Source: Chryseobacterium sp. ERMR1:04 (GTDB lineage: Bacteria; Bacteroidota; Bacteroidia; Flavobacteriales; Weeksellaceae). From it: a DNA stretch of 64,000 bases. Shown here one piece after another: positions 34,918 through 44,003 of the stretch; the first letter of the stretch is position 1, and each line of letters starts with the position of its first letter. The notes under the pieces are model-generated. The model saw only the letters and a list, made by a program, of their open reading frames with translations. It did not search any database and was not told where the DNA came from. The stretch is from positions 62,001 to 126,000 of the forward strand of contig NZ_LIRF01000004.1 of the NCBI RefSeq assembly GCF_001297705.1, read 5' to 3'. The position numbers and the translations under genes were made by a program.

Positions 34918-36570
34918 ATGAAAAAAATATTTATACCCTTCATAGCATTAGCATTAGTTTCATGCAACATAGACCGATCTCCATTTGACTCTAAGGAATC
35001 TCAGGAGATATTAACAGACCCGACAGGACTAAAAACCATCACCTTGGGAAATTATGCAATTCTGAAAGGCAATGCTAAAGGAGAAGGCTTTGCTAACAAT
35101 ACATATAGAGTTGGCGAGTACAGCGGAGACAACATCAATATTAGTGGGGTAACAACAGACCCGTTTTTCTTTTATTATAATTACCAAAGCATTAAAACGA
35201 ATACAAAAACCAATGACATCTGGAATGACGGATATAAAACCATTATAGGCTGTAATAGAGCGATCTCTAAGTTTCCCGAAGGAAAAGATGCAGATACAGA
35301 TCAATTGATTGGTGAAAATTATTTCCTAAGAGCCTATGTATACTTCTCTTTAGTGAATGTATTTGGCAGACCCTACAATCAGGGAACAGGTAATCTGGGA
35401 GTTCCCTTAAAAACCTCTGATGATGTAAATGAGTTACCTCCAAGAGCTACTGTAGGAGCAATTTATGATCAGGTTATTAATGACTTAAAAAAAGCAGAAC
35501 AATTGATGACGCTTAATAAGAAAAATATTTACGCCTCAAAAGAAGCTGCTCAAGCACTGTTCTCCCGAGTATACCTGTACATGGAAAACAACGATAAGGC
35601 CATTGAATATGCTGATAAAGTAATCAATTCCGGAAAATATACGATGTTATCTAATGCTGAGCTTCCTTCTTATGCAACAAAAACACCAGAAAACAATACC
35701 GAAACTATTCTTGCATTTAAATACAATAAAGATGGCGATTACAGTGATGGTTGGGGCACCATAGGAAGCATGTATTCTAATATCCAAGGCGTAGGTTGGG
35801 GAGAAATGTTTGCCTCTTCTTCTTATTTAGATCTGATCAACAAAAATCCTCAGGACGCAAGGTTGAAATTTATTTCTCCGAAATACGACAGTCCATTAAG
35901 CCCCGCTGCGTATTGGGTACAAAAAGGCACCAATGCATCAGGGCAAGTTGCTTACGAATATAAATTTCAAAAAACATTTCAGCAAAGTGGAAACACTTAT
36001 TTTACAATGAGTAATGTTAATTATCAAGTATACTCCGAAATTCAGCCTAATAAAACGAGTTACTATTTTACAAATTCAAACGGTGAAAAAACTTATGTTA
36101 CGTTAGACAATGACATCGATAAAAGACAAGGATACCCTAAGTTCTTTGTTCTAAAATGTTCACTACAGGAAGGAGTTGCCCAATTATGGTCACCGGTTGT
36201 GGTAAGATTAGCGGAAATTTATTTGAACAGAGCTGAAGCTTATGCCAAAAAAGGAATCACAACTTCTGCATTAACCGATGTAAACACCATCAGAACAAGA
36301 GCAGGAATCCCAACATACGCTTCACTTCCTGCAGGACAAACAATTTTAGATATTGTTCTTCAGGAAAGAAGATTGGAACTAGCCTTTGAAGCGCACAGAA
36401 AATATGATATATTTAGAAATAAATTAAATCTGAACAGAGAATATCCAGGTTCTCATTTAAATGGAAACAATCCGTTTTACACCATACCTTACACCCACAA
36501 CAGAATCATAGAATACATTCCGGAGCAACAGATTCAAATTCAACCCAATTTGATTCAAAACCCTGATTAA
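34918..36570 (+). CDS. SusD/RagB family nutrient-binding outer-membrane lipoprotein
   Basis: 550 residues. The lipoprotein signal is MKKIFIPFIALALVSC with the acylated Cys at 16. SusD hallmarks are visible: the helical N-terminal region with NCNRA-like GCNRAI near 105, NYFLRAYVYFSLVNVFGRPY near 133-152, ASKEAAQALFSRVYLYM, and near the C-terminus RLAEIYLNRAEAYAK followed by VLQERRLELAFEAHRKYDIFR. It would cap the SusC barrel encoded 12 bases upstream and capture its ligand. No glycoside hydrolase, sulfatase or sensor genes flank the pair, so the ligand class is unknown. Confidence 0.93.
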   Translation: MKKIFIPFIALALVSCNIDRSPFDSKESQEILTDPTGLKTITLGNYAILKGNAKGEGFANNTYRVGEYSGDNINISGVTTDPFFFYYNYQSIKTNTKTNDIWNDGYKTIIGCNRAISKFPEGKDADTDQLIGENYFLRAYVYFSLVNVFGRPYNQGTGNLGVPLKTSDDVNELPPRATVGAIYDQVINDLKKAEQLMTLNKKNIYASKEAAQALFSRVYLYMENNDKAIEYADKVINSGKYTMLSNAELPSYATKTPENNTETILAFKYNKDGDYSDGWGTIGSMYSNIQGVGWGEMFASSSYLDLINKNPQDARLKFISPKYDSPLSPAAYWVQKGTNASGQVAYEYKFQKTFQQSGNTYFTMSNVNYQVYSEIQPNKTSYYFTNSNGEKTYVTLDNDIDKRQGYPKFFVLKCSLQEGVAQLWSPVVVRLAEIYLNRAEAYAKKGITTSALTDVNTIRTRAGIPTYASLPAGQTILDIVLQERRLELAFEAHRKYDIFRNKLNLNREYPGSHLNGNNPFYTIPYTHNRIIEYIPEQQIQIQPNLIQNPD

Positions 36571-36572
36571 TA

Positions 36573-36607
36573 AAAATAAAAAAGCTCCGAATCATTAGAT
36601 TCGGAGC
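36573..36607 (-). terminator. terminator of the OmpP1-like gene
   Basis: Perfect 10-bp stem GCTCCGAATC / GATTCGGAGC with loop ATTA. On the minus strand it is followed by TTTTTTATTTTTA. It lies between convergent susD and the porin gene. Confidence 0.85.
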
Positions 36608-36643
36608 CTCAATTTAATCACTCATTACATACGCTGGAGGAAA

Positions 36644-38047
36644 TTAAAATTTCCATCCAAATGTAAGGAAGAAGTTATTTCTAATATTCTTCACATCTGA
36701 AACAATGAAAGAATCACTTGTTATGGTTCTATTCGCTGAATAATACGCAGAATTAGTAGAATCATCCAATACCCCAAACATAAAAGGATTGCTGTATTTA
36801 GATGTTATATTTTGATACGCTGCATCAATATAGAATGATTTGAAATCATATCCAATACCGAATGACAATGCATTTCTATTGTTAAGAATAAGGTTGTCAT
36901 ATGATCTTTCGTCCTGAGTACCTGCATCTGTAAATCTACCGATCGTTAATGCATCAAACGGACTTGAAGCGTAAGAATATCCACCTCTTAATCTCACTTG
37001 TTTTACTCTATACTCCGCTCCTACTCTTAGCTCTGATAAGTTCTTAGAATTATCTTTAAAGAAATTATTGATATCTACTTCTGTCTGAGTATAGACTTTA
37101 TATTTAGGCTTTGTTAAACCCAATGTATAATCTACATCTATTGAGAAATTCTTAGTTGCTACAAACGCAGCACTCACCGTTGCCTTAAGAGGCGATCTAA
37201 ATTTATTACTTTCAAATCCTACATCATCTCCATATTTAGGATCATTATAGAAATTGTAACTTTTATCTATATTCCAGAAAGTTGGCGTTTCTACAGATGC
37301 CCCTAATCTGAAATTAGGACCTAGTTTTCCTATTACCCCAAGGGAAGCTGAAAAACCATTAGATCTTTCATAATAAGGCGTTCCATTCTTACTGAAAAGT
37401 TCTGTTGAATTACTGTTAAGCGATCTAAAAGAAGCCGTATCCGACTGATCAAGTGATGCATTTAAGAAATTCAAACCTGCACCAATATAAAGACTGTGGT
37501 TATAATTGGCACCTACCCCAAAACTCGTTTTAGATAAGTTTCCGTATCTGTTATAAGCATGCCTGTCATATGATGATGAATTAGTACTATTAGGGAAATC
37601 ATAAATGATATTGCTGTTCCCCGGGCTTTCAACATAGTTATCAAGTGACTGGTTAGAGAAATTCACCCCTACATTAATAAACTTCCATGCACTAGATGTC
37701 AGCAATTGAAAAGTCATCACCCCACCAACGTTTCCAATATCTCCTTTTGTATTGCTATAACTTGCAGAAGAACCTGCCAATGATGAAGTATTTTTATTCC
37801 CCATGATCGACAATGTCCCAGAAACCCCACCAGCAATGGCAACACCTAACCCTGCAGGGTTAGTTAATAAAGAATTGGCATCTCCTCCTAAAGCTCCATT
37901 AGCACCTCCCATCGCATTAAACTTAGAAGACCCAACCATTGGAGAGTTAGAATATACATCAATAGAATTTCTTATGATCGAAATATCCTGAGCCTGCGCA
38001 AAAAATGCAGCAGAAATACTCATTATTACTAAAGATTTTTTTAACAT
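36644..38047 (-). CDS. OmpP1/FadL/TodX family outer-membrane transporter
   Basis: 467 residues with signal peptide MLKKSLVIMSISAAFFAQAQ. The family N-terminal segment follows: SKFNAMGGANGALGGDANSL then LTNPAGLG, equivalent to the FadL NPA plug motif. The rest is a beta-barrel with repeated alternating strands and a terminal aromatic residue (FFLTFGWKF). FadL-type channels carry hydrophobic molecules such as long-chain fatty acids; Bacteroidota homologues are often labelled hemin receptor, for which I see no support. It lies 32 bases after the Gly-rich lipoprotein gene and is probably co-transcribed with it. Confidence 0.9.
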   Translation of the reverse strand: MLKKSLVIMSISAAFFAQAQDISIIRNSIDVYSNSPMVGSSKFNAMGGANGALGGDANSLLTNPAGLGVAIAGGVSGTLSIMGNKNTSSLAGSSASYSNTKGDIGNVGGVMTFQLLTSSAWKFINVGVNFSNQSLDNYVESPGNSNIIYDFPNSTNSSSYDRHAYNRYGNLSKTSFGVGANYNHSLYIGAGLNFLNASLDQSDTASFRSLNSNSTELFSKNGTPYYERSNGFSASLGVIGKLGPNFRLGASVETPTFWNIDKSYNFYNDPKYGDDVGFESNKFRSPLKATVSAAFVATKNFSIDVDYTLGLTKPKYKVYTQTEVDINNFFKDNSKNLSELRVGAEYRVKQVRLRGGYSYASSPFDALTIGRFTDAGTQDERSYDNLILNNRNALSFGIGYDFKSFYIDAAYQNITSKYSNPFMFGVLDDSTNSAYYSANRTITSDSFIVSDVKNIRNNFFLTFGWKF

Positions 38048-38079
38048 TATTTTTTTGAATAGTTATTACATTTTATATT

Positions 38080-39164
38080 TTATCTGCCGCCTCTGAAGCC
38101 GCCGCCTCCGCCGCCGCCAGAACCTCCTGATCTGAAGCCTCCGCCTCCACCAGAATTGAAACCTCCGCTAGATCTGTATCCTCCGTTATCGTTAGATCTA
38201 AATCCACCATCATTTCTGTATCTAGGTTGTGATTGTTGCTGATTGTAATTATAGTTTTGTCTTGGTTGAGAATTTCCGTTACGGAACCCACCAGACTGGC
38301 TGTTATCTCTAAATCCTCCAGACTGTCCATTTCTGAAACCTCCATTACTTCCTTGCTGTCTGAAACCTCCATTATTACCGTTTCCATTTCTGAAACCTCC
38401 GTTGTTACCATTTCCGTTTCTGAAGCCTCCTGTATTATTTCTTATAGCAGATCCGTTATTATCTCTGAAACCTCCTCTACCAGTATCTCTACTAGGAGCG
38501 AAACCATTACTCATTCTGTTAAAGCTAGTTCCATTGCTACCGCTTCTTCTGTATAAAGGTCTGTTGTAATAGCCATTACCCCAGTATCCACCGCCATACC
38601 ATCCACCGTATCCGTAGTATCCACCACCACCCAGAAAGGATCGTAGAAGCCTCCATATCCAAAGCCCCAAGGGTTATATCCCCAAGAACCTCCCCAGCCC
38701 CATCCAAATGAGCTACCCCATCCGAATGACATGCCAAGTCCCCAACCTCTGTTCCATCCCCAATATGGGTTATAGCCACCATACATATTCCAAGAATTGT
38801 CATAGTAGTTGGTTTGAGATCCTGCAAAGTTACCCCAATCAGAATCGGTTGCATTTGAACTCCAGTTGTTATCACTCCAAGAGTCATACTTATTATTTTG
38901 CTCCTGAGAATTCAACTGTGCATTTTGAACAATATTTGAATCCTGGTAATAGTCATAATATTCACCTACTCTATTACCGTTATCATTATTAATAATAACG
39001 CCTTCAGGTAGTGTATCTTTATTCGGGTCATAGTAAACCCCATCTGTCTCCGTGTATCCTCCCATCTGAGCACCACAAGACATAAGCAATAATCCACCTG
39101 ACACCGCCAAAATCCCTTTAGATTTCAACATACCAAGCAAATTTTTATGTATATTTCTTTTCAT
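38080..39164 (-). pseudogene. Gly/Asn-rich lipoprotein gene, split by a one-base deletion
   Basis: Two overlapping frames, 39164-38511 and 38670-38080 on the minus strand, join into about 361 residues if one G is added at the GGG run (plus-strand CCC at 38630-38632). Frame one then reads GFYDPFW and frame two continues GGGGYYGYGGWYGGGYWG. The N-terminus is a lipoprotein signal (GGLLLMSC). The middle is Trp/Gly/Tyr-rich (GWGSSFGWGWGGSWGYNPWG). The C-terminal part consists of GGFRNGNGN-type repeats ending in a poly-Gly tract. The composition suggests an unstructured surface protein. It is divergent from proS and upstream of the OmpP1-like gene. It could be truly broken or a homopolymer sequencing error. 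Confidence 0.75.
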
Positions 39165-39191
39165 GATAACGTAAAGATTTTTAATTTAAAT

Positions 39192-39199
39192 TATATTTG
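39192..39199 (+). promoter_or_regulatory. -7 box for proS
   Basis: TATATTTG fits TAnnTTTG. It implies a leader of about 105 bases before the start codon at 39309. Confidence 0.55.
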
Positions 39200-39204
39200 C
39201 AATC

Positions 39205-39265
39205 GGTACCAAAAATGTACCAAAATATCGACAATAAAATCTATCAAAAATAGATTTTATTTTTT
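39205..39265 (+). promoter_or_regulatory. structured proS leader with terminator-like hairpin
   Basis: A small hairpin GGTAC...GTACC (39205-39221) is followed by a 12-bp perfect stem, AATAAAATCTAT (39233-39244) with ATAGATTTTATT (39250-39261), and then five or six T's. It lies downstream of the -7 box and 44 bases before the proS ATG. The gene on the other side is divergent, so there is no upstream transcript to terminate in this direction. Confidence 0.5.
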
Positions 39266-39308
39266 AGATAACAATAATAGGGAAAAGTTAAAAAAAATTT
39301 TAAGAATA

Positions 39309-40784
39309 ATGGCAAAATTAACCTCAAGAAGCGAAGATTACAGCAAATGGTATAACGAGTTAGTTGTTAAAGCAGACCTAGCTGAAAACTCAGGGGTGCG
39401 AGGATGCATGGTTATAAAACCATACGGATATGCGATCTGGGAAAAAATGCGTGATGAAATGGATAAAAAATTCAAAGAAACAGGTCACGTTAATGCTTAT
39501 TTCCCGCTTTTTGTGCCCAAAAGTTTGTTTGAAGCTGAAGAAAAAAATGCTGCAGGTTTTGCAAAAGAATGCGCGGTTGTTACCCATTACAGATTAAAAA
39601 CAGATCCAAATAATCCTGCAAAATTAATTGTAGACCCAGATGCTAAATTGGAAGAAGAGCTTATCGTTCGTCCAACATCAGAAGCGATTATCTGGAGTAC
39701 GTATAAAAACTGGATCCAATCTTACAGAGATTTACCTATATTAATTAACCAATGGGCAAACGTTGTACGTTGGGAAATGAGAACCCGTTTATTTTTAAGA
39801 ACAGCAGAATTCTTATGGCAGGAAGGCCACACCGCTCACGCTACAAAAGATGAAGCAGTGGAAGAAGCTGAAAAAATGAACAAAGTATATGCAGATTTTG
39901 CAGAAAACTTCATGGCAATGCCTGTTATTCAAGGGGTAAAAACACCTTCTGAAAGATTTGCAGGAGCAGATGAAACATACTGTATTGAAGCATTAATGCA
40001 GGATGGAAAAGCATTGCAAGCTGGAACTTCTCACTTTTTAGGTCAGAATTTCGCGAAAGCTTTTGATGTAAAATTCACCAACAAAGAAGGTAAAATAGAA
40101 CATGCTTGGGCAACATCTTGGGGAACTTCAACTCGTTTGATGGGAGCTTTAATTATGACGCACTCTGATGATTTCGGATTGGTATTGCCTCCAACATTGG
40201 CGCCAATTCAGGTGGTGATTGTTCCTATCTTTAAAGGAGAAGAGCAATTAGAGCAAATCAGTGCAGTCGCTTTAGAAATTCAGGCTAAATTGAAAGCTAA
40301 AGGTATTTCTGTGAAATTTGACAATGACACCCATAACAAACCAGGTTGGAAATTTGCAGAATACGAATTAAAAGGTGTTCCTGTAAGAATCGCAATGGGA
40401 CCAAGAGATCTAGAAAACAAATCTGTTGAGATCGCAAGAAGAGATAACCTTACCAAAGAAACTCATTCTATTGAAGGTTTAGATACTTATATTGAAGAAT
40501 TATTAAAAACAATTCAGAAAGATATTTACACGAAAGCATTAAACTTCAGAGAAGATCATATCACTAAAGTTGATAGCTATGAAGAGTTTAAAAAGGTTTT
40601 AGAAGAAAAAGGAGGTTTCATTTCTGCACATTGGGATGGTACAGAAGAAGAGGAAGAACAAATAAAAGACGAAACGAAGGCTACCATCAGATGTATTCCT
40701 TCAGATGATGACACAGAAGAAGGTATTTCTCTTATTTCAGGAAAACCATCTAAAAGACGAGTTTTATTTGCAAAAGCATATTAA
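39309..40784 (+). CDS. proS: prolyl-tRNA synthetase (archaeal/eukaryote-type short form)
   Basis: 491 residues from the ATG at 39309. Earlier in-frame starts lie in the leader upstream of the terminator-like hairpin and add no conserved sequence. Class II synthetase motifs are present: motif 2 [31 protein letters not shown], given here as its two ends [10 protein letters not shown] and [10 protein letters not shown], and motif 3 with [12 protein letters not shown]. The C-terminal anticodon-binding domain and the ProRS C-terminal zinc-binding-like domain (ending RRVLFAKAY) follow, and there is no insertion editing domain, so it is the short type. It charges tRNA-Pro in the cytoplasm. It is followed by a strong terminator. 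Confidence 0.96.
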   Translation: MAKLTSRSEDYSKWYNELVVKADLAENSGVRGCMVIKPYGYAIWEKMRDEMDKKFKETGHVNAYFPLFVPKSLFEAEEKNAAGFAKECAVVTHYRLKTDPNNPAKLIVDPDAKLEEELIVRPTSEAIIWSTYKNWIQSYRDLPILINQWANVVRWEMRTRLFLRTAEFLWQEGHTAHATKDEAVEEAEKMNKVYADFAENFMAMPVIQGVKTPSERFAGADETYCIEALMQDGKALQAGTSHFLGQNFAKAFDVKFTNKEGKIEHAWATSWGTSTRLMGALIMTHSDDFGLVLPPTLAPIQVVIVPIFKGEEQLEQISAVALEIQAKLKAKGISVKFDNDTHNKPGWKFAEYELKGVPVRIAMGPRDLENKSVEIARRDNLTKETHSIEGLDTYIEELLKTIQKDIYTKALNFREDHITKVDSYEEFKKVLEEKGGFISAHWDGTEEEEEQIKDETKATIRCIPSDDDTEEGISLISGKPSKRRVLFAKAY

Positions 40785-40806
40785 AATCCAACTTAATAAA
40801 ATTAAC

Positions 40807-40847
40807 AAATCTTTAAAAATTCTTGCAATTTTTAAAGATTTTTTTTT
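40807..40847 (+). terminator. terminator of proS
   Basis: Perfect 15-bp stem AAATCTTTAAAAATT / AATTTTTAAAGATTT with loop CTTGC, followed by a T run. Confidence 0.9.
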
Positions 40848-40912
40848 GAAATGAACCATTTGGAAGAATTTTTGATTAAATTTATCTCACATTAATCCCA
40901 AAATAATTTATT

Positions 40913-42208
40913 ATGTCTTTAAATGTCATTGATTTAATTAAAGGACAATTAGGTCCCGCCTTAGTAACTCAGGCTGCCTCTCAGCTTGGAGAAAGTGAAT
41001 CTGGAATTTCTAAAGCAATTGGAGGTTTATTGCCTGCAGTCGTGGGTGGATTAGCAAATAATTCTAGCAGTCCCGGTGTTTTAGATGCAATTTCAAGTGC
41101 TTCATCGAGTGGAATTTTAGGAGATCTGTTAGGAAACTCTTCCAGTAACTCTACGATCTCTGGTCTTTTGTCCTCAATTTTTGGTGACAAACTGAGCGGA
41201 TTGGTAAATTCTATCTCAACATTTGCAGGAATTAGCAATAATTCTTCAAGCTCTTTGCTCAACCTTGTTACAGGTGCTACATTAGGTTCCGTTGGAAAAT
41301 ATGCTGCTGATAATAATTTAGACAAATCAGGGATCTCAAATTTATTGAGTGATCAAAAAGGTATTGTCTCTTCATTATTACCTGCAGGACTTTCTTTAGC
41401 TTCATTAAACATTGGAGACTGGGCGAAAGGCTATAAGTTTGATAACGACACTCCAAAGCCAACCCCTAGTGCAGAGCCTAAAATAGAAGTAACAAGAAGT
41501 ACAACTCCTGTAGGGACTGATCCTGATAGAAATACTCCCGAAGGAGGCGGATCTATCTGGAAATGGTTGCTTCCTTTATTATTACTGATTGCAGCGGGGT
41601 ATTTCCTATGGAAACAGTGTGAGAAAAAAGAAACAACGACTACAATGGTCGCTACAGATTCAACGGCGATGCCTACTGATACTGCAGCAACAGTTTCTTC
41701 ACCAGATACTGCAGCCGGAGCTACAACAGCTAAAGTTGATGAAAACATTGATCTTAACGGTACAGCTCTTAAAGGTTACAAAGGTGGAATGGAAGATCAA
41801 ATGATTGCTTTCCTAAAGTCTGATAGTTATAAAAATGCTAAAGATGATAGTGCATTAAAGGATAAATGGTATGATTTTGACCATGTAAATTTCAAATTAG
41901 GGAGTTCAACAGAATTAGAAGCGGGTTCTCAAGGACAATTGGAGAATTTAGCAGCTATTTTAAAAGCTTTCCCTGATGCTAAAATAAAAATTGGTGGTTA
42001 TACTGACAAGACAGGTAACGAAGCAAATAACGTAAAACTTTCAACTGCGAGAGCAGCCTACATTAAGGATTGGTTGGCAAAACAAAATCTTGGTGGACAA
42101 GTTTTAGGAGCTGAAGGATACGGAAGCAAATTTGCTAAAGTAGACGCTAAAGCTTCTGATGCTGAAAGAGCAGTTGACAGAAAAATGTCTGTAAGATTTG
42201 CAAAATAA
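40913..42208 (+). CDS. DUF937 and OmpA-like domain membrane protein
   Basis: 431 residues. Residues 1-180 are Ser/Gly/Leu-rich and match the DUF937 (YidB-like) type (LIKGQLGPALVTQAASQLG, GGLLPAVVGGLANN). A Pro/Thr-rich spacer precedes one transmembrane segment at about 204-224 (WKWLLPLLLLIAAGYFLW). A second linker leads to a C-terminal OmpA/MotB peptidoglycan-binding domain (about 320-431; INIGGYTDKTG-like IKIGGYTDKTGNEANNVKLS, then DRKMSVRF). The topology places DUF937 in the cytoplasm and OmpA in the periplasm, tethering something inside to the wall. There is no signal peptide. The function is unknown. Confidence 0.88.
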   Translation: MSLNVIDLIKGQLGPALVTQAASQLGESESGISKAIGGLLPAVVGGLANNSSSPGVLDAISSASSSGILGDLLGNSSSNSTISGLLSSIFGDKLSGLVNSISTFAGISNNSSSSLLNLVTGATLGSVGKYAADNNLDKSGISNLLSDQKGIVSSLLPAGLSLASLNIGDWAKGYKFDNDTPKPTPSAEPKIEVTRSTTPVGTDPDRNTPEGGGSIWKWLLPLLLLIAAGYFLWKQCEKKETTTTMVATDSTAMPTDTAATVSSPDTAAGATTAKVDENIDLNGTALKGYKGGMEDQMIAFLKSDSYKNAKDDSALKDKWYDFDHVNFKLGSSTELEAGSQGQLENLAAILKAFPDAKIKIGGYTDKTGNEANNVKLSTARAAYIKDWLAKQNLGGQVLGAEGYGSKFAKVDAKASDAERAVDRKMSVRFAK

Positions 42209-42231
42209 TCTTTGCGAGCAATATTATATAG

Positions 42232-42264
42232 AAAATCCCGAAAATAATTTTCGGGATTTTTTTT
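42232..42264 (+). terminator. terminator of the DUF937-OmpA gene
   Basis: AAATCCCGAAAA / TTTTCGGGATTT stem followed by T's, 25 bases after the stop codon. Confidence 0.9.
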
Positions 42265-42273
42265 GTCATATAC

Positions 42274-42303
42274 TTTGTATTTTCATTTATTTAATTAAAT
42301 TTG
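42274..42303 (+). promoter_or_regulatory. mntH promoter
   Basis: TTTG at 42274-42277 and TAAATTTG at 42296-42303, separated by 18 bases. Both elements match the Bacteroidota sigma consensus. The leader to the ATG at 42323 is about 15 bases. It is the best complete promoter in the window. Confidence 0.7.
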
Positions 42304-42319
42304 TTAGTCATTTCTAACA
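42302..42319. promoter_or_regulatory. operator-like dyad at the mntH start site
   Basis: TGTTAG and CTAACA form a perfect 6-bp inverted repeat separated by six bases. It overlaps the end of the -7 box and the expected transcription start of mntH. The position and half-site shape fit a metal-dependent repressor of the MntR/DtxR type, by inference only. Confidence 0.5.
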
Positions 42320-42322
42320 TTT

Positions 42323-43663
42323 ATGAGTTTGAATATAAAAAACGCTTGGCGTAAAGATAAAACATCCCACTCTCTATCAGAAGTTTATGCTTCAATAAAA
42401 GTCCCTAAAAACGGAAGTTTTTGGAGGAAATATCTTGCTTTTGCAGGCCCTGGTTTGATGATTGCCGTTGGATATATGGACCCCGGAAACTGGGCTACCG
42501 ATATTGCCGGAGGCGCACAATTTGGGTATACTTTACTTTCGGTCATTCTTATTTCTAATATTTTTGCGATGGTTTTACAGCATTTGTCTGTAAAATTAGG
42601 AGTTGTTGCAGAAAGAGATCTCGCTCAGGCTTGTAGAGATCATTTTGGTCCAAAAACCAATTTCATGCTTTGGGTATTTTGTGAAATAGCCATTGCCGCC
42701 TGTGATCTCGCCGAGGTCATTGGTTCGGCCATTGCATTGAATTTACTGTTCCATATTCCTCTAACATGGGGAATTGTGATTACTACTGTAGATGTTTTAA
42801 TTATTCTTTTACTTCAGGCAAAAGGTTTCAGGTGGATTGAAAGCATTGTTGGTGGACTAATTTTTGTCATTCTAGCCTGTTTCATTTATGAAATCGTAAT
42901 TTCTCAACCTGCTTTTAATGAAATTCTAGGCGGTTTGGTTCCTCAAAAAGAGATCCTTCAAAATCCGGCCATGCTTTATATTGCCATCGGGATTTTGGGG
43001 GCTACCGTTATGCCTCACAATCTTTATTTGCACAGCAGTATTGTACAGACAAGAGATTATACTCGTGACAGAGAAGGTAAAAAAGAAGCGATAAAATTTG
43101 CAACGTTAGACAGTACGGTTTCTTTGATGCTTGCTTTTTTTATTAATGCTGCCATTCTTATTTTAGCAGCAGCTACATTCCATACCACAGGAAATCATGG
43201 TGTTGCAGATATTCATGATGCTTATAAAATGCTGACACCGATCTTGGGAGCTTCCATGGCAAGTATTGCTTTTGCGATTGCCTTACTGGCTTCCGGGCAA
43301 AACTCTACATTAACGGGAACTCTTGCCGGACAGATCGTAATGGAAGGTTTTTTAAACATTAAATTAAAACCTTGGCTAAGAAGATTGATTACAAGATTAA
43401 TCGCTGTAATTCCTGCCTTAATTGTCGCTATATTATATGGTGAAAAAGGAACGACTGAATTATTGGTTTTGAGTCAGGTTATCCTTTCTATGCAACTGAG
43501 TTTTGCTGTTGTTCCGTTGGTGATGTTTACCAACGACAAAGCTAAAATGGGAGAATTCGTCAATAAACCATTGATGAAAGTCTGCATCTGGATTATTTCA
43601 TTTGTTATTATTATTTTAAATCTTTATTTGCTGTATCAAACCTTTTTCGGAGAACAGTTTTAA
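42323..43663 (+). CDS. mntH: Nramp family divalent metal (manganese/iron) transporter
   Basis: 446 residues with about eleven hydrophobic segments. The defining Nramp motifs are both present: DPGNWATD in the first helix and MPHNLYLHSS in helix six; the Met of the MPH motif contributes to transition-metal selectivity. The conserved transport signature region GQNSTLTGTLAGQIVMEGF is also present. The protein is a proton-coupled importer of Mn2+ and Fe2+ at the inner membrane. Its promoter is followed at once by an inverted repeat suited to a metalloregulator. No regulator gene is adjacent. Confidence 0.95.
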   Translation: MSLNIKNAWRKDKTSHSLSEVYASIKVPKNGSFWRKYLAFAGPGLMIAVGYMDPGNWATDIAGGAQFGYTLLSVILISNIFAMVLQHLSVKLGVVAERDLAQACRDHFGPKTNFMLWVFCEIAIAACDLAEVIGSAIALNLLFHIPLTWGIVITTVDVLIILLLQAKGFRWIESIVGGLIFVILACFIYEIVISQPAFNEILGGLVPQKEILQNPAMLYIAIGILGATVMPHNLYLHSSIVQTRDYTRDREGKKEAIKFATLDSTVSLMLAFFINAAILILAAATFHTTGNHGVADIHDAYKMLTPILGASMASIAFAIALLASGQNSTLTGTLAGQIVMEGFLNIKLKPWLRRLITRLIAVIPALIVAILYGEKGTTELLVLSQVILSMQLSFAVVPLVMFTNDKAKMGEFVNKPLMKVCIWIISFVIIILNLYLLYQTFFGEQF

Positions 43664-43740
43664 ATGTGAATGGTGAATGATCAATTGTGAATCTACAATC
43701 AAACTGGAAAAATTGACAATTGAAATTCTCTATTGACTTT

Positions 43741-43852
43741 TTAGCCTCGATAGGAACGGTTACCCCACAGCAAGAAAATGGGAGCGTTGGAGGATTTTAG
43801 CCTTGGCGTGTGCTGGCGCGAGGAGTATGAGTGGATAGCGAGAATAGCTTCT
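43741..43852 (+). repeat. dispersed structured element, copy 2 (longer, GC-richer variant)
   Basis: Begins TTAGCCTCGATAGGAACGG and ends GTGGATAGCGAGAATAGCTT, matching both ends of the elements at 23415 and 62019. The central part differs and is unusually GC-rich for this genome, and it could fold back on itself (GCGTGTGCTGGCGCG region). Confidence 0.6.
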
Positions 43853-43965
43853 GAAAAAATATTTTACTGTGAAGTCGTAAATTAATCAAGTAGGAAAAAA
43901 TGACCATTTCTTATTGATCATTTATCGTTAATCCTGCCTTAATGTCCTGATTTTTTCTTTGGCAG

Positions 43966-43973
43966 TATCTTTG
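43966..43973 (+). promoter_or_regulatory. -7 box for grpE-dnaJ
   Basis: TATCTTTG fits TAnnTTTG, 30 bases before the grpE ATG. No sigma-32 or CIRCE heat-shock element was recognised. Confidence 0.55.
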
Positions 43974-44003
43974 CCAAATAATTCATTAAAATAGTTATTG
44001 AAA

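Larger units (their letters stand above)
43664..44003. other. 340-base gene-free region with a repeat element before grpE
   Basis: It holds the dispersed structured element copy at 43741-43852 and the grpE -7 box at 43966-43973. The part before the element is AT-rich with short direct and inverted pieces (GAATGATCAATTGTGAAT, AATTGACAATTG). No ORF is seen. Confidence 0.6.

Noticed and set aside
32162..36570. Complete polysaccharide utilisation locus
   Set aside because: Only SusC and SusD are present. No glycoside hydrolase, lyase, sulfatase or sensor gene adjoins them, so no substrate can be proposed.
38233..38556. Plus-strand Ser/Thr/Ile-rich frame opposite the Gly-rich gene
   Set aside because: The low-complexity sequence is the complement of GGFRN repeats, not an independent protein.
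39147..39308. Longer N-terminus for proS
   Set aside because: The extension lies partly upstream of the -7 box, runs through a terminator-like hairpin and has no ProRS similarity.
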